NCBI RefSeq assembly: GCF_003172955.1
Contig: NZ_QGKR01000160.1
Location: 1-44,672, forward strand
Direction: 5' to 3'
Origin: Micromonospora acroterricola
GTDB lineage: Bacteria > Actinomycetota > Actinomycetes > Mycobacteriales > Micromonosporaceae
Length of the DNA stretch: 44,672 nucleotides
Part shown: piece after piece, positions 8,939 through 18,132 of the stretch
Position numbering within the stretch: the stretch's first letter is position 1
Layout: the number at the start of each line of letters is the position of its first letter
The notes under the pieces: model-generated
Databases searched by the model: none
What the model saw: only the letters and a program-made list of their open reading frames with translations
Told to the model about the DNA's origin: nothing
Made by a program: the position numbers and the translations under genes

Positions 8939-9101
8939 TTCCAAGAGGACCGGGCGCCGACAGGCGACTGCATCTCCCTCAACCATGTGTGATTGGCGTC
9001 GTCCGAATGTCAACTGCCGGCCGTGCCCCCGGGCGCTTGAGCGGCCGAAGCTGTCGCATAGCGGATAGCAGACGTCCTGCCGGCCGGGCGGGAGCGGTTC
9101 A

Positions 9102-9656
9102 ATGACAGGCATGCGGGGGATCAGCGGCACGGCGAAGGCGAAGGCACTCATCCTGGCGGCCATCCCGGCGGGCGCCGTCGGTTTCCTCCTCACCGGCCGG
9201 TGGGCGATCGTCGCGATCGTGGCCAACCTCGTGCTGCTCGCCGCCGGTGGCGGCCTGTGGTGGTTCGAGGTTCGTTGGGCACGGCGCTGGCCTCGCCTGA
9301 ACCGGGTCGGCGTACCCGACGACGTCCCCGAGCCCGAGGGCGACGACGCCTACCGCGGCGCTCTTGATCACGGGGATCCCGAGTCGGTGGTGTTGGCCTC
9401 GCGACGGGTTCGCAGGCATCAGCTGACGTTGTCGACGACGAGCCGGCTTCGCCGGTACGGGATGCGGCGGTCGGTCACGGACGAGTCGGCCGGTGGCGCC
9501 AAGGACCTGACGATGGTGGCGAACAGCCTGACCCAGATTCAGGGTGTGCTCCAGTCGGCGCAGCGCAACGCCCGGCGTGAGCAGCTGTGGTGGTTGGTCG
9601 CGGGGCTCGCGGCGTCCATCCCGATCGGCGTCGCCATCAACCTCGCCACCGGTTAG
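9102..9656 (+). CDS. Uncharacterised small membrane protein
   Basis: A 184-residue protein I do not recognise. Two hydrophobic helices fill residues about 15-55 (ILAAIPAGAVGFLL and AIVAIVANLVLLAAGGGLWW). A polar middle section follows, with DVPEPEGDD and several Arg pairs, then one C-terminal helix (WWLVAGLAASIPIGVAINLA). The middle and C-terminal segment LTMVANSLTQIQGVLQSAQR is predicted helical and could be a short coiled coil. ATG at 9102 is followed closely by another at 9111, and GGGAG lies 10-15 bases before the first. A possible promoter, TTGAGC-16 bp-TAGCGG, lies at 9037-9064. It is transcribed alone and converges on cutC. Confidence 0.7.
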   Translation: MTGMRGISGTAKAKALILAAIPAGAVGFLLTGRWAIVAIVANLVLLAAGGGLWWFEVRWARRWPRLNRVGVPDDVPEPEGDDAYRGALDHGDPESVVLASRRVRRHQLTLSTTSRLRRYGMRRSVTDESAGGAKDLTMVANSLTQIQGVLQSAQRNARREQLWWLVAGLAASIPIGVAINLATG

Positions 9657-9695
9657 GCGGCCGGGCGCGTCACGCTGGACCGGTCGACAGCGCGA

Positions 9696-9733
9696 GCGGT
9701 GGACCGGAAGGGACGTCCCTCCAGGCCCACCGC
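9696..9733. terminator. Near-palindromic hairpin between convergent genes
   Basis: A 38-bp near-palindrome (centre between 9714 and 9715; outer arms GCGGTGG and CCACCGC with a few mismatches) lies between the membrane-protein gene and cutC, which converge. It can fold on either strand, so it is a plausible bidirectional terminator. Confidence 0.6.
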
Positions 9734-9754
9734 TGATCAGAAGCGCGCGGCGGT

Positions 9755-10498
9755 TCAGGCCCGGGCGGCGGCGAGCACCTGGCCGACCAGCGCCCCGGAC
9801 GTGCCGGACCGCTCGTACTCGGGCCGGTGCAGGGTGCCGCCCATGAGCGGCGCCGGGTTGCGGTGCACGGCCGGGCTGTCGGAGCTGACCAGGGCCGCGA
9901 AGTGGTACTCGTCGGCCCCGGTCGCCTCGACGATGCGGGCGATGTTGCGCGGGGTGATGCCGCCGCCCGGCATGATGACGATCCGCCCGGCGGCCCGGCG
10001 GACCAGGTCGGCGATGAGCGGGGCGCCCTCAAGCACGCTGACCTCCTGGCCGGAGGTGAGCACGCGGTGCACTCCCAGCTCGATGAGCTGCTCCAGCGCG
10101 GCGTACGGGTCGCGGACCATGTCGAACGCGCGGTGGAAGGTGATGCTGGCGTCACCGGCGGCGGCGATCAGCCGGCGGGTGGTCGGCACGTCGACGTCAC
10201 CCTCGGCGGTGAGTGCGCCGATCACGATGCCGTGCGCGCCGGCCGCCACCGCGGCTCGCACGTCCCGCTCCATCGCCTCGATCTCGAGCGGCGAGTAGAT
10301 GAAGTCGCCGGCGCGGGGGCGGACGATCACGTGCACCCGGATCCGGGTGACGGTGCGCAGGGTCGTCTCGATGGTGCCCAAGCTGGGCGTCAACCCGCCG
10401 TCGAAGAGCGCGGAGCACAGCTCCACCCGGTCGGCGCCGGCCTCCTCGGCGGCAACCGCTCCCTCGACGCTGTCGATGCAGATCTCGAATGTGCTCAT
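9755..10498 (-). CDS. cutC: CutC family protein
   Basis: A 247-residue TIM-barrel protein of the CutC family. N-terminal FEICIDSVEGAVAAEEAGAD followed by RVELCSALFDGGLTPSLG, and C-terminal GGGITPRNIARIVEATGADE, are family signatures. CutC was named for copper homeostasis in E. coli, but a direct copper role is disputed and its reaction is not firmly known. ATG at 10498 has AAGGAAG upstream. Codons before it (a longer frame to 10537) lie inside the asparaginase gene. The ATG overlaps the asparaginase stop (ATGA), so it is coupled to an amino-acid transport and asparaginase operon, which argues for a metabolic rather than copper-specific job here. Confidence 0.9.
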   Translation of the reverse strand: MSTFEICIDSVEGAVAAEEAGADRVELCSALFDGGLTPSLGTIETTLRTVTRIRVHVIVRPRAGDFIYSPLEIEAMERDVRAAVAAGAHGIVIGALTAEGDVDVPTTRRLIAAAGDASITFHRAFDMVRDPYAALEQLIELGVHRVLTSGQEVSVLEGAPLIADLVRRAAGRIVIMPGGGITPRNIARIVEATGADEYHFAALVSSDSPAVHRNPAPLMGGTLHRPEYERSGTSGALVGQVLAAARA

Positions 10499-11511
10499 GA
10501 CTCTTCCTTTTCGGTGCGAGAGGGTGCCCGGGTCCAATCGATGGCGGCGGTGACGGCGCCGACCGGTTCGCCGCCGCCGAGCACCGGCACCCGGCGGAGC
10601 GCGTCGGCCCCGTCGACGGGTACGCCCACGGCGTCCAGGGCGGCGAGCACGATGGCGGTGGTGGCTCGGGGCGAGCCGTCGACCACCTTCACCGCGACCG
10701 CGTGACCGTCCGGGGTGGCCACCGCGAGGACGCCCTCGGCCCCGCCCTTAGCGAGCACGCCGGGCAGCGCCCGCATCAGGTCGGTGTTCGGGTGCCCGTG
10801 CCAGCCGCCCACGTACTCCGGGTACTGGCGCATCGCCTGGGCGACCCGCTCCTCGGGGCTGCCCGCGGGCGCGGTGACCAGCGCCTGGAACGTGCGGGCC
10901 AGGCCGGTCAGCGGCAGACCGAACAGCGGTGCGCCGCAGCCGTCGACCGCACGGTGGGCGATCGGCGTTCCGGCGAGCCGCGCGACGGTGGCCGCGGTCT
11001 CCCGCTGGAGCGGGTGGTCGGGGTCCAGGTAGTCGTGTGTGCTCCAGGACCGGGCCACGCACGCGACGAGCATCGCGGCGTGCTTGCCGGAGCAGTTCAT
11101 CCGGATTCGCTCGCGCTGCCCGCCGGCGCGGATCAGCCGGTCCCGGGTCGGCTCGTCCTCCGGCCAGTCAACCGGGCAACCGAGCGCGTCCTCGGTCAGG
11201 CCCGCGTCGGCGAGCATCGCCCGGACCACCTCGACGTGCCGGTCGTCACCGGTGTGGCTGCCGGCGGCGAGCGCCAGTGCCGGCCCTTTCAGCGTGTCGG
11301 TGCCGCCGAGCGCTCCGGTCGCCGCGACGAGGCAGGCCAGTGCCTGCACCGGCTTGAGGGTGGAGCGGGGGAGCGCCGGCTCGTCGGGCACACCGGCGGC
11401 GTGCGCGACCGCGCCGTCCGGGTCGAGCACCACGACGCTGCCGTAGTGCCGGCTCTCGACGAAGCCGTTGCGGACGACGCGGGCCAGTTCGGCGTAACGG
11501 GGAATGGTCAC
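10495..11511 (-). CDS. Asparaginase II family protein
   Basis: A 338-residue protein of the asparaginase II family known from Rhizobium etli, distinct from E. coli AnsA/AnsB. Recognisable segments include FVESRHYGSVVVLDPDG near the N-terminus, STLKPVQALA, MNCSGKHAAML and DGCGAPLFGLPLTGLA. The conserved Ser-Lys-Cys elements of the family are present in these. It is predicted to hydrolyse L-asparagine, or a derivative, to aspartate and ammonia in the cytoplasm. GTG at 11511 overlaps the stop of the upstream permease (GTGA) and has GAAGGGA upstream. Position directly after a polar amino-acid importer suggests it processes the imported substrate. Confidence 0.9.
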   Translation of the reverse strand: MTIPRYAELARVVRNGFVESRHYGSVVVLDPDGAVAHAAGVPDEPALPRSTLKPVQALACLVAATGALGGTDTLKGPALALAAGSHTGDDRHVEVVRAMLADAGLTEDALGCPVDWPEDEPTRDRLIRAGGQRERIRMNCSGKHAAMLVACVARSWSTHDYLDPDHPLQRETAATVARLAGTPIAHRAVDGCGAPLFGLPLTGLARTFQALVTAPAGSPEERVAQAMRQYPEYVGGWHGHPNTDLMRALPGVLAKGGAEGVLAVATPDGHAVAVKVVDGSPRATTAIVLAALDAVGVPVDGADALRRVPVLGGGEPVGAVTAAIDWTRAPSRTEKEES

Positions 11512-12377
11512 CGGACGGTGGTCCCTTCGGTGAGCGGCGGCGGGAGGTCCGCGGTCCGTCGTCCGCGCCGGCCGGTGAGCCGGCCGTTGCGGGCCTGGAG
11601 TACGCGGGCGAACTTCGACAGCGACGCGTTGACCACCAGGTAGATCAGCGCCACCACCAGGAACGTCTGGATCAGCAGATGGGTGTACGAGGAGAGCACC
11701 TGACCGCTGTAGAGCAGCTCGGTGTAGCTGACCACGAAGCCGAGCGAGGTGTCCTTGAGCAGTCCGACCAGCTGGCTGACCAGGGACGGTGCCAGTTGGA
11801 GCAGCGCCTGTGGCAGGACGACCAGCGCCATGACCTGCCCCCGGCGCAACCCGACCGCGAGGCCGGCCTCGGTCTGCCCCCGGTCCAGGGCCAGGATGCC
11901 GGCCCGGAAGATCTCCGCGAACGCCGCCGAGTTGGAGACCACCAGCGGCACCACGAGCTTCCAGAACAGGGGGAAGTTCATGCCGTACTGCGGCAGCGCG
12001 AACAGCGTCACGTAGATCAGCAGGAGGGCGGGCACGGTCCGGAAGATCTCCACGTACGCGCCGGCCGCCCAGCGGAGCGGTCGACGTGCCGACAGCCGGC
12101 CGAGCGCCAGCAGCAGCCCGAGCGCGGCGCTGAGCACAGCGGTCGCGGCGGCGGCGCGCACCGTGGCCCAGAGCCCGGTCAGCAGGTACCGCCAGATCGG
12201 CCACGTGGTGAACGGCTCCCAGCGTTCGGCGGCCAGTTCGCCGTGGCTGGCGAACTGGCGCACCGCCGCGACGACGGCGCCGGCGAGGACCACCGCGCCC
12301 AGCACGGTGGCGATCCGGATGCGCCGCCGGGCCCTCGGGCCCGGCTCGTCGAAGAGGATCTGTCGGGTCTGGTTCAT
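11508..12377 (-). CDS. Polar amino-acid ABC transporter permease (GluD-like)
   Basis: A 289-residue integral membrane subunit of a His/Glu/Gln-type amino-acid importer. It has one N-terminal helix (VLGAVVLAGAVVAAV), a periplasmic segment, then the conserved permease core with about four helices. The ATPase-contacting loop is EAGLAVGLRRGQVMALVVLP. The C-terminal tail is Arg-rich. ATG at 12377 overlaps the stop of the preceding permease by four bases. It pairs with that shorter permease to form the heterodimeric channel, like GluC/GluD of Corynebacterium. Confidence 0.92.
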   Translation of the reverse strand: MNQTRQILFDEPGPRARRRIRIATVLGAVVLAGAVVAAVRQFASHGELAAERWEPFTTWPIWRYLLTGLWATVRAAAATAVLSAALGLLLALGRLSARRPLRWAAGAYVEIFRTVPALLLIYVTLFALPQYGMNFPLFWKLVVPLVVSNSAAFAEIFRAGILALDRGQTEAGLAVGLRRGQVMALVVLPQALLQLAPSLVSQLVGLLKDTSLGFVVSYTELLYSGQVLSSYTHLLIQTFLVVALIYLVVNASLSKFARVLQARNGRLTGRRGRRTADLPPPLTEGTTVR

Positions 12378-13018
12378 CGGACGATCGCCAGCCTTCGTTC
12401 GAGCAGGCCGGTGACCTGACCGATGATCAGCGCCAGCAGCATGTAGGCGAGGCCCGCGCCGGTGAAGACGGCGATCGGCTGGGCCTCGAGGAGGTTCACG
12501 TTGTTGGCGGCCTGGGTCAGCTCGACCACCCCGACGGCGGCGGCCAGCGACGTGTTCATCAGCAGCGCGATGCAGATGTTGCCGATCGGCTGGATCACCG
12601 CCCGCAGTCCCTGCGGCAGGATCACGTGCCGCAGGGACTGGCCGAAGGTGAGCCCGATGGCGCGTGCCGCCTCGGCCTGGCCCACGCCCACCGTGTTGAT
12701 CCCGGCCCGGATCGCCTCGGCCAGGTACGCCCCCTCATAGGCGGCGATGACGATGGCGGCGGAGGTGAACAGCGGGAACGAGATGCCGATGGTCGGCAGC
12801 GCGAAGACGAAGAGCACCAGCAGCGCCAGCAGCGGCAGGTTCTGGAGCACCTCCACGTACGCCGTGCCGATGGCGCGCAGCAGCGGGACGGGGGCGATCC
12901 GCAGGGTGGCCACGGCGATGCCGAGCAGCATCGCCCCGACGGTGGTCACGACGGTCAGTTCGACCGTCGTGACCAGGCCGTGGCCGAGTTCGCTCAGGTG
13001 GGTGGTGAGGGCGTCCAT
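12374..13018 (-). CDS. Polar amino-acid ABC transporter permease (GluC-like)
   Basis: A 214-residue permease of the His/Glu/Gln importer family with about five helices and the coupling loop AEAARAIGLTFGQSLRHVILP. The frame continues upstream to 13081 inside the binding-protein gene. ATG at 13018 fits the family N-terminus (MDALTTHLSELGHGLVTTV) and lies 16 bp after the binding-protein stop, although no good Shine-Dalgarno sequence is visible. The second permease gene follows with a four-base overlap. Confidence 0.92.
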   Translation of the reverse strand: MDALTTHLSELGHGLVTTVELTVVTTVGAMLLGIAVATLRIAPVPLLRAIGTAYVEVLQNLPLLALLVLFVFALPTIGISFPLFTSAAIVIAAYEGAYLAEAIRAGINTVGVGQAEAARAIGLTFGQSLRHVILPQGLRAVIQPIGNICIALLMNTSLAAAVGVVELTQAANNVNLLEAQPIAVFTGAGLAYMLLALIIGQVTGLLERRLAIVR

Positions 13019-13034
13019 CGGCGCGGGAGGCTGC

Positions 13035-14000
13035 TCAGGAGCCGTCGGCGGAACCGAGGGCCGGCGGGTTGGGCGCCCCACCCTCGACCACCGAGCCGAG
13101 GGTGGCCTCCCAGACCTTCGCCCAGGTGCCGTCTGCCTGGATCTTCTTCAGCCAGTTGTTGACGAACTCCTTGAACTGCGCGTCCTCCCGGTTCAGGCCG
13201 ATGCCGTACGACTCCGTGGTGAACGGCTCGCCGACCACCTTCATGCCGGGGTTGGCCTTGGCGTTCGAGGCGAGGAGGGTGAAGTCCTGCACGTACGCGT
13301 CGCCGCGGTTCTGCAGCAGCGCCTGCACCGCCTGCGGGTCGGTGCCGAACGCGACCTGGTTGGAACCGGGCGCGGCGCTGGGCAGCGCGGTGACCGCGGG
13401 GGTGTTCGCCCCGACGATGACCGTCTTGCCGGCGAGGTCCTGCACGCTCTTGATCGCGGTGTCGTCCTTGCGGACCGCGACCGCGAGGCCCGAGGTGAGG
13501 TAGGGCCCGGCGAAGGCGACCTGCGTGGCCCGCTGCGGGGTGATGGTGTACGTCTGGAAGACGACGTCCACCGACTTGGCCTGGAGCATCGCCTCCCGGG
13601 TCTGGGTGCCGATGGTCGTGGTCTTCACCTCGGGCTTGCCGGTGATGTACTTCGCCAGCAGCTTGGCCATGTCGGCGTCGAAGCCCTCGATGGTGCCGGT
13701 GACCGGGTTCTGCTGGGACAGCAGCGGGGCGTCCAGGGAGCCGCCGACGGTCAGGTGGCCGCGCTTGCGGATCGCGTCCATCGTGGAGCCGGCCGGGATG
13801 TCCGCGTCGGTGGCCACCGGCGCGGCGTCGTACACCGACTGGGCGACCACGCCGTCGCCGCCCAGGCCCGGGTTGCCGGGCAGGGCCGGCGTGCTGCCGC
13901 CGTCGCCGCCGCAACCGGCGGCGGCGAGGGCCACCGCCACGGCGGTGGCGCCGAGCGCGAGCGAGCGACGCCTGGTGAAGCTCGTCTTGAGGATTGACAT
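13035..14000 (-). CDS. Polar amino-acid ABC transporter binding lipoprotein (GluB-like)
   Basis: A 321-residue extracellular binding protein (bacterial solute-binding family 3). An Arg-rich N-terminus, hydrophobic core and lipobox LAAAGC predict a lipoprotein with the mature Cys near residue 30, followed by a Gly/Pro-rich linker. The ligand-binding core starts at IRKRGHLTVGGSLDAPL and includes GFDADMAKLLAKYI and AFAGPYLTSGLAVAVR, typical of glutamate/glutamine/aspartate/asparagine binders. ATG at 14000 is preceded by GGGAGG. The exact amino acid cannot be read off; the downstream asparaginase suggests asparagine, glutamine or a conjugate. Confidence 0.92.
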   Translation of the reverse strand: MSILKTSFTRRRSLALGATAVAVALAAAGCGGDGGSTPALPGNPGLGGDGVVAQSVYDAAPVATDADIPAGSTMDAIRKRGHLTVGGSLDAPLLSQQNPVTGTIEGFDADMAKLLAKYITGKPEVKTTTIGTQTREAMLQAKSVDVVFQTYTITPQRATQVAFAGPYLTSGLAVAVRKDDTAIKSVQDLAGKTVIVGANTPAVTALPSAAPGSNQVAFGTDPQAVQALLQNRGDAYVQDFTLLASNAKANPGMKVVGEPFTTESYGIGLNREDAQFKEFVNNWLKKIQADGTWAKVWEATLGSVVEGGAPNPPALGSADGS

Positions 14001-14019
14001 GCCACCCTCCCGTTGGGGG

Positions 14020-14811
14020 CTAGTGCTGGAGGATCTTGGACAGGAAGTCGCGGGCCCGCTCGGTGCGGGGGGCTGCGAAGAAGTCGTCGGGGGTACCGGA
14101 CTCGATGATCCGGCCGTCGTCCATGAAGACGACGCGGTCGGCGGCGCGGCGGGCGAAGCCCATCTCGTGGGTGACCACGATCATGGTCATCCCCTCGGCG
14201 GCGAGGGAGACCATCACGTCGAGGACCTCGTTGACCATTTCCGGGTCGAGGGCCGAGGTCGGCTCGTCGAAGAGCAGCACCTTCGGTCGCATGGCCAGCG
14301 CGCGGGCGATGGCGGCGCGTTGCTGCTGCCCGCCGGAGAGCTGGGCCGGGTGGTGGTCCGCCTTGTCGGCGATGCCGACCCGCTCCAGCAGCGTCATCGC
14401 CTGCTGGCGTGCCTCGGTTCGGGAGGTCCGGCGGACCCGGGTGGGGCCGAGGGTGATGTTGTCCAGCACCGTCTTGTGCCCGAAGAGGTTGAAGGACTGG
14501 AAGACCATGCCGACGTCGGCGCGCAGTCGGGCCAGCGCGCGGCCCTCGGCGGGTAGCGGCTCACCGTCGATCTCGACGCTGCCCTGCCCGACCGTCTCCA
14601 GACGGTTGAGGCAACGGCACAGGGTCGACTTTCCGGAGCCGGATGGGCCGACCACGACGACCACCTCACCGGCGGCCACCGTCAGGTCGATGTCCTTGAG
14701 CACGTGCAGCGGCCCGAACCATTTGTGCAGGCCACGGACCGACACCATCGGCCGGTCCGGCCCTGTCGTCCCGGGCCGGCCGGCGAGGTCGGACGCCGTC
14801 GTCGGTGCCAC
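14020..14811 (-). CDS. Polar amino-acid ABC transporter ATP-binding protein (GluA-like)
   Basis: The energising subunit of the importer, 263 residues from GTG 14811. Walker A is GPSGSGKST, the Q-loop VFQSFNLF, the signature LSGGQQQR, Walker [14 protein letters not shown] and the switch His is in [10 protein letters not shown]. The frame remains open to 14916, but the upstream part has no similarity to ATPases and contains the apparent promoter. GTG 14811 is therefore used, with ATG 14747 directly before the conserved [11 protein letters not shown] as the alternative. It is the first gene of a six-gene operon running to cutC. Confidence 0.9.
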   Translation of the reverse strand: MAPTTASDLAGRPGTTGPDRPMVSVRGLHKWFGPLHVLKDIDLTVAAGEVVVVVGPSGSGKSTLCRCLNRLETVGQGSVEIDGEPLPAEGRALARLRADVGMVFQSFNLFGHKTVLDNITLGPTRVRRTSRTEARQQAMTLLERVGIADKADHHPAQLSGGQQQRAAIARALAMRPKVLLFDEPTSALDPEMVNEVLDVMVSLAAEGMTMIVVTHEMGFARRAADRVVFMDDGRIIESGTPDDFFAAPRTERARDFLSKILQH

Positions 14812-14831
14812 TACACGCCTACTTTCTTCGA

Positions 14832-14861
14832 CTACAAAACGAAGTTCTCTACATATCGAAG
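14832..14861. repeat. 13-bp direct repeats in the promoter region of the amino-acid ABC operon
   Basis: CTACAAAACGAAG (14832-14844) and CTACATATCGAAG (14849-14861) repeat with a 17-bp period and match at 11 of 13 positions. A CTTCGA element on the same strand (14826-14831) makes an inverted pairing with the GAAG ends. They lie just downstream of the predicted transcription start of the ABC operon and before its first codon, and about 80 bp from the divergent ROK gene. They are candidate binding sites for the ROK regulator or another amino-acid sensor. Confidence 0.45.
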
Positions 14862-14871
14862 CAACAGCGCC

Positions 14872-14900
14872 ATCTAAAGGTAGAGAGCAAATTAAGTCAA
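14872..14900 (-). promoter_or_regulatory. Putative promoter of the amino-acid ABC/asparaginase/cutC operon
   Basis: Read on the minus strand, TTGACT (14900-14895), a 17-bp spacer and TTAGAT (14877-14872) form a fair housekeeping promoter within an AT-rich island. The start would be near 14866, immediately before the direct repeats at 14832-14861. Confidence 0.5.
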
Positions 14901-14904
14901 CAGG

Positions 14905-14933
14905 TTGCTGGAACAAACTCCGGGTGCTAAGAA
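14905..14933 (+). promoter_or_regulatory. Putative leaderless promoter of the ROK regulator gene
   Basis: TTGCTG (14905-14910), a 17-bp spacer and TAAGAA (14928-14933) place transcription start at about 14940, the GTG itself. This fits the lack of a Shine-Dalgarno sequence, so the mRNA may be leaderless. Confidence 0.45.
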
Positions 14934-14939
14934 CCTGAC

Positions 14940-16130
14940 GTGACGATTGACGACGCGCCGCGCGACGCCCTCCGGGGCGGCCCCCGGGAGCTGCTGCGGT
15001 GGGTGGCCAGTGGGGCGGCCGTCAGTCGTGCCGACCTGGCCCGGCTCTCCGGGCTGTCCCCGTCGACGGTCTCCCAACGCGTGGAGGCGTTGATCAGTCA
15101 GGGTCTGCTGGAGGAGGCCGGCGCCGGCCGGTCGCGGGGTGGCCGGCGGCCCCGCCAGCTCGCCGTGCCCACCGGCGGGGCCGTGGTCGGCGCCATCGAC
15201 CTGGGCGCGCATCACGCGCGCGTCGGCACACTGGATCTCTCCGGCCGGGTGGTTCAGGCCCGCACCCTGCCGGTGCGCATCGAGGACGGTCCGGAGGAGG
15301 TGCTCGACGCGCTGCTGGCCGAGGTCTCCGCGCTGGTCGCCGTGCCCACCGGGCCGGACGGGGAGGCGGCCGACGGCGAGTCGGCGGCGGGCGCGCTGCG
15401 GGGCATCGGCGTCGGCATACCCGGCCCGGTGCAGCATGCGACCGGCCGGATCGTCAGCCCGTCACGGATGCCCGGCTGGAACGGCTTCGACGTCGCCGCC
15501 TTCTGCGCCGGCCGGGTCGAGGTGCCGGTCGTCGTGGACAACGACGCCAACCTGATGGCACTCGGCGCCCACCGCACGACACACCCCGACCTGGACCATG
15601 CCGTCTACATCAAGGCCGGCACCGGCATCGGCTCCGGAGTGATCTCCGACGGACGGCTGCACCGGGGCGCACAGGGCTCCGCCGGGGACATCAGCCACTG
15701 CCGGGTGGTGGCCGATCCCGCGCCGCCGTGCAGCTGCGGCAACGCCGGGTGCCTGGAGGCGGTGGCCAGCGGCGCAGCCCTGGTCACCGCGCTACGCGAC
15801 CAGGGCGTGCCGGTCACCGACCTCACCGGCGTGATCCGCCTGATCGACGACGGCGACCGGCACGCCACCGCGCTCGCCCGGCAGGCCGGCCGGGCCATCG
15901 GCGAGATCCTGGCCGTGGTGGTCAACTTCTTCAACCCGCAGGTGGTGGCCATCGGCGGCCGGCTCGCCGACTGCGAACCCCTGCTGGCCAGCATGCGCGC
16001 CACCCTCTACGAGCGGTGCCTGCCGTTGGCCACCCAGACCCTGCTCATCGAACGGGTCGCCACCGGCCAGGATGTCGGCATCACCGGCGCCGCCCACCTG
16101 GTCATCGACCACGTCGTCGCGGCCGGCTGA
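14940..16130 (+). CDS. ROK-family transcriptional regulator
   Basis: A 396-residue NagC/XylR-type protein. Residues about 12-65 form a winged helix-turn-helix ([20 protein letters not shown] then [20 protein letters not shown]), followed by a sugar-kinase-fold ROK domain. The zinc motif [14 protein letters not shown] is intact, as are [20 protein letters not shown] and GTGIGSG. The usual GEIGH of ROK proteins is GDISH here. ROK repressors generally sense sugars or sugar phosphates. GTG 14940 has no clear ribosome-binding site. It is divergent from the amino-acid ABC/asparaginase/cutC operon and probably controls it, an unusual pairing that hints at a glycosylated amino acid as inducer or substrate. 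Confidence 0.9.
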   Translation: MTIDDAPRDALRGGPRELLRWVASGAAVSRADLARLSGLSPSTVSQRVEALISQGLLEEAGAGRSRGGRRPRQLAVPTGGAVVGAIDLGAHHARVGTLDLSGRVVQARTLPVRIEDGPEEVLDALLAEVSALVAVPTGPDGEAADGESAAGALRGIGVGIPGPVQHATGRIVSPSRMPGWNGFDVAAFCAGRVEVPVVVDNDANLMALGAHRTTHPDLDHAVYIKAGTGIGSGVISDGRLHRGAQGSAGDISHCRVVADPAPPCSCGNAGCLEAVASGAALVTALRDQGVPVTDLTGVIRLIDDGDRHATALARQAGRAIGEILAVVVNFFNPQVVAIGGRLADCEPLLASMRATLYERCLPLATQTLLIERVATGQDVGITGAAHLVIDHVVAAG

Positions 16131-16177
16131 GCCGGTCCACTGCGGAACGCGGGTCGACCCGGCCCGTGTCGGGGCGA

Positions 16178-16255
16178 TGATCGACACGGGATCGCTGATG
16201 TCGCGGTGTCCGGGTCGACGGGATACCCCGATATCAGCTGGTCTCGTGTCGATCA
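16178..16255. terminator. Long imperfect hairpin between convergent ROK and ilvD genes
   Basis: Arms of about 33 bases (16178-16210 and 16222-16255) pair with a few mismatches and one bulge. The outer 11 bp (TGATCGACACG with CGTGTCGATCA) and the inner GCTGAT/ATCAGC are exact. Position between two stop codons indicates a bidirectional terminator. Confidence 0.7.
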
Positions 16256-16284
16256 CGTGAGCGCCAGCGCAGCCGCTCCGACGC

Positions 16285-18132
16285 CTACTCCGGGACGCGG
16301 CGGTAGGCGCCGTCGCTGGCCGAGGTGGCCATCGAGGCGTACGCGCGCAGCGCCGCCGACACCGGCCGCTGCCGGTCGAGCGGGGTGTACGGCTTGTCGC
16401 GCTTCTCCTCGGCCACCCGTCGCGCCTCCAGCTCGTCGGACGGCACGTTCAGCTCGATGGACCGGCCGGGGATGTCGATGACGATCTCGTCGCCCTCGCG
16501 CACCAGCGCGATCAGGCCGCCCGAGGCCGCCTCGGGGGAGGCGTGCCCGATGGAGAGCCCGGAGGTGCCGCCGGAGAAACGGCCGTCGGTGAGCAGCGCG
16601 CAGGACCGGCCCAGCCCGCGACCCTTGAGGAACGAGGTCGGGTAGAGCATCTCCTGCATGCCGGGGCCGCCCTTGGGCCCCTCGTACCGGATGACCACCA
16701 CGTCCCCGGCGACGACCTGCTTGGCGAGGATCGCCGTCACGGCGTCGTCCTGCGACTCGTACACCTTGGCCGGGCCGCGGAAGGTCAGGCAGTCGTCCGG
16801 AACGCCGGCGGTCTTCACGACGCAGCCCTCCGGCGCGAGGTTGCCGTGCAGGATGGCCAGCCCGCCGTCGGCGGAGTACGCGTGCTCGCGGTCGCGGATG
16901 CAGCCCTCGGCCGCGTCGGTGTCCAGGGACGACCAGCGGTTGGTGGTGGAGAACGGCTCGGTGGTGCGCACCCCGCCCGGCGCCGCGTGGAACAGCTCGA
17001 CGGCGGTCGCCGTCGGCGAGCCGCCCCGCACGTCCCAATCGGTCAGCCACTGCGCCAGGGAGGGGGAGTGGACGGCGTGCACGTCCCGGTTGAGCTGCCC
17101 GGCCCGGTCCAGCTCGCCGAGGATCGCCGGGATGCCGCCGGCCCGGTGCACGTCCTCCATGTGGTAGTTCGGCGAGTTCGGCGCGACCTTGGCCAGGCAG
17201 GGGACCCGCCGGGAGATCGCGTCGATGTCGGCCACGCCGAAGTCCAACTCCGCCTCACGGGCGGCGGCGAGCAGGTGCAGCACCGTGTTGGTGGAGCCGC
17301 CCATCGCCACGTCCAGGGCGACGGCGTTCTCGAAGGCGGCCTTGGACGCGACCACGCGGGGCAGCACCGAGTCGTCGTCGCCGTCGTACCAGCGCTTGGC
17401 GATCTCGACGACGGTGCGGCCGGCCTCGACGAAGAGCGACCGGCGCGCGGCGTGGGTCGCCAGCGTCGAGCCGTTGCCGGGCAGCGCCAGCCCGATCGCC
17501 TCGGTGAGGCAGTTCATCGAGTTGGCGGTGAACATCCCGGAGCAGGAGCCGCAGGTGGGGCAGGCGGAGCGCTCGATCTCGCCGAGCTGGTCGTCGGTGA
17601 CGGCCTCGTTCGACGAGGCGATCATCGCGTCGATCAGGTCGATCTTGCTGTGCACGACGCCCTCGATCGCCATCGTCTTGCCGGCCTCCATCGGGCCGCC
17701 GGAGACGAAGACGGTCGGGATGTTGAGCCGCAGCGCGGCCAGCAGCATGCCGGGTGTGATCTTGTCGCAGTTCGAGATGCAGACCAGGGCGTCCGCGCAG
17801 TGCGCGTTGACCATGTACTCCACGGCGTCGGCGATCAGCTCCCGGCTGGGCAGCGAGTAGAGCATGCCCCCGTGGCCCATCGCGATGCCGTCGTCGACCG
17901 CGATGGTGTTGAACTCCCGGCCGACCCCGCCGGCCTCGGCCACCGCGTCGGCGACGAGGCCGCCCATGTCCTTGAGGTGTACGTGACCCGGCACGAACTG
18001 GGTGAAACTGTTGGCGATGGCGACGATCGGCTTGCCGAAATCGTCGTCGGTCATCCCGGTGGCCCGCCAGAGGGCCCGGGCGCCGGCCATCGTCCGACCG
18101 TGCGTGGAGGTCTTCGACCGCAGCTCAGGCAT
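16285..18132 (-). CDS. ilvD: Dihydroxy-acid dehydratase
   Basis: The 615-residue iron-sulfur enzyme dehydrates 2,3-dihydroxy-isovalerate and 2,3-dihydroxy-3-methylvalerate to the keto acids of valine and isoleucine. It matches the E. coli-length type, opening with a variant of the family N-terminus ([20 protein letters not shown]). Cluster ligands lie in [11 protein letters not shown] and [41 protein letters not shown] and the C-terminal [13 protein letters not shown] segment ([18 protein letters not shown]) are intact. ATG 18132 is chosen because it aligns with the E. coli start; ATG 18144 adds four residues and cannot be excluded. It is separate from ilvBNC and divergent from a GGDEF-EAL gene. 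Confidence 0.96.
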   Translation of the reverse strand: MPELRSKTSTHGRTMAGARALWRATGMTDDDFGKPIVAIANSFTQFVPGHVHLKDMGGLVADAVAEAGGVGREFNTIAVDDGIAMGHGGMLYSLPSRELIADAVEYMVNAHCADALVCISNCDKITPGMLLAALRLNIPTVFVSGGPMEAGKTMAIEGVVHSKIDLIDAMIASSNEAVTDDQLGEIERSACPTCGSCSGMFTANSMNCLTEAIGLALPGNGSTLATHAARRSLFVEAGRTVVEIAKRWYDGDDDSVLPRVVASKAAFENAVALDVAMGGSTNTVLHLLAAAREAELDFGVADIDAISRRVPCLAKVAPNSPNYHMEDVHRAGGIPAILGELDRAGQLNRDVHAVHSPSLAQWLTDWDVRGGSPTATAVELFHAAPGGVRTTEPFSTTNRWSSLDTDAAEGCIRDREHAYSADGGLAILHGNLAPEGCVVKTAGVPDDCLTFRGPAKVYESQDDAVTAILAKQVVAGDVVVIRYEGPKGGPGMQEMLYPTSFLKGRGLGRSCALLTDGRFSGGTSGLSIGHASPEAASGGLIALVREGDEIVIDIPGRSIELNVPSDELEARRVAEEKRDKPYTPLDRQRPVSAALRAYASMATSASDGAYRRVPE

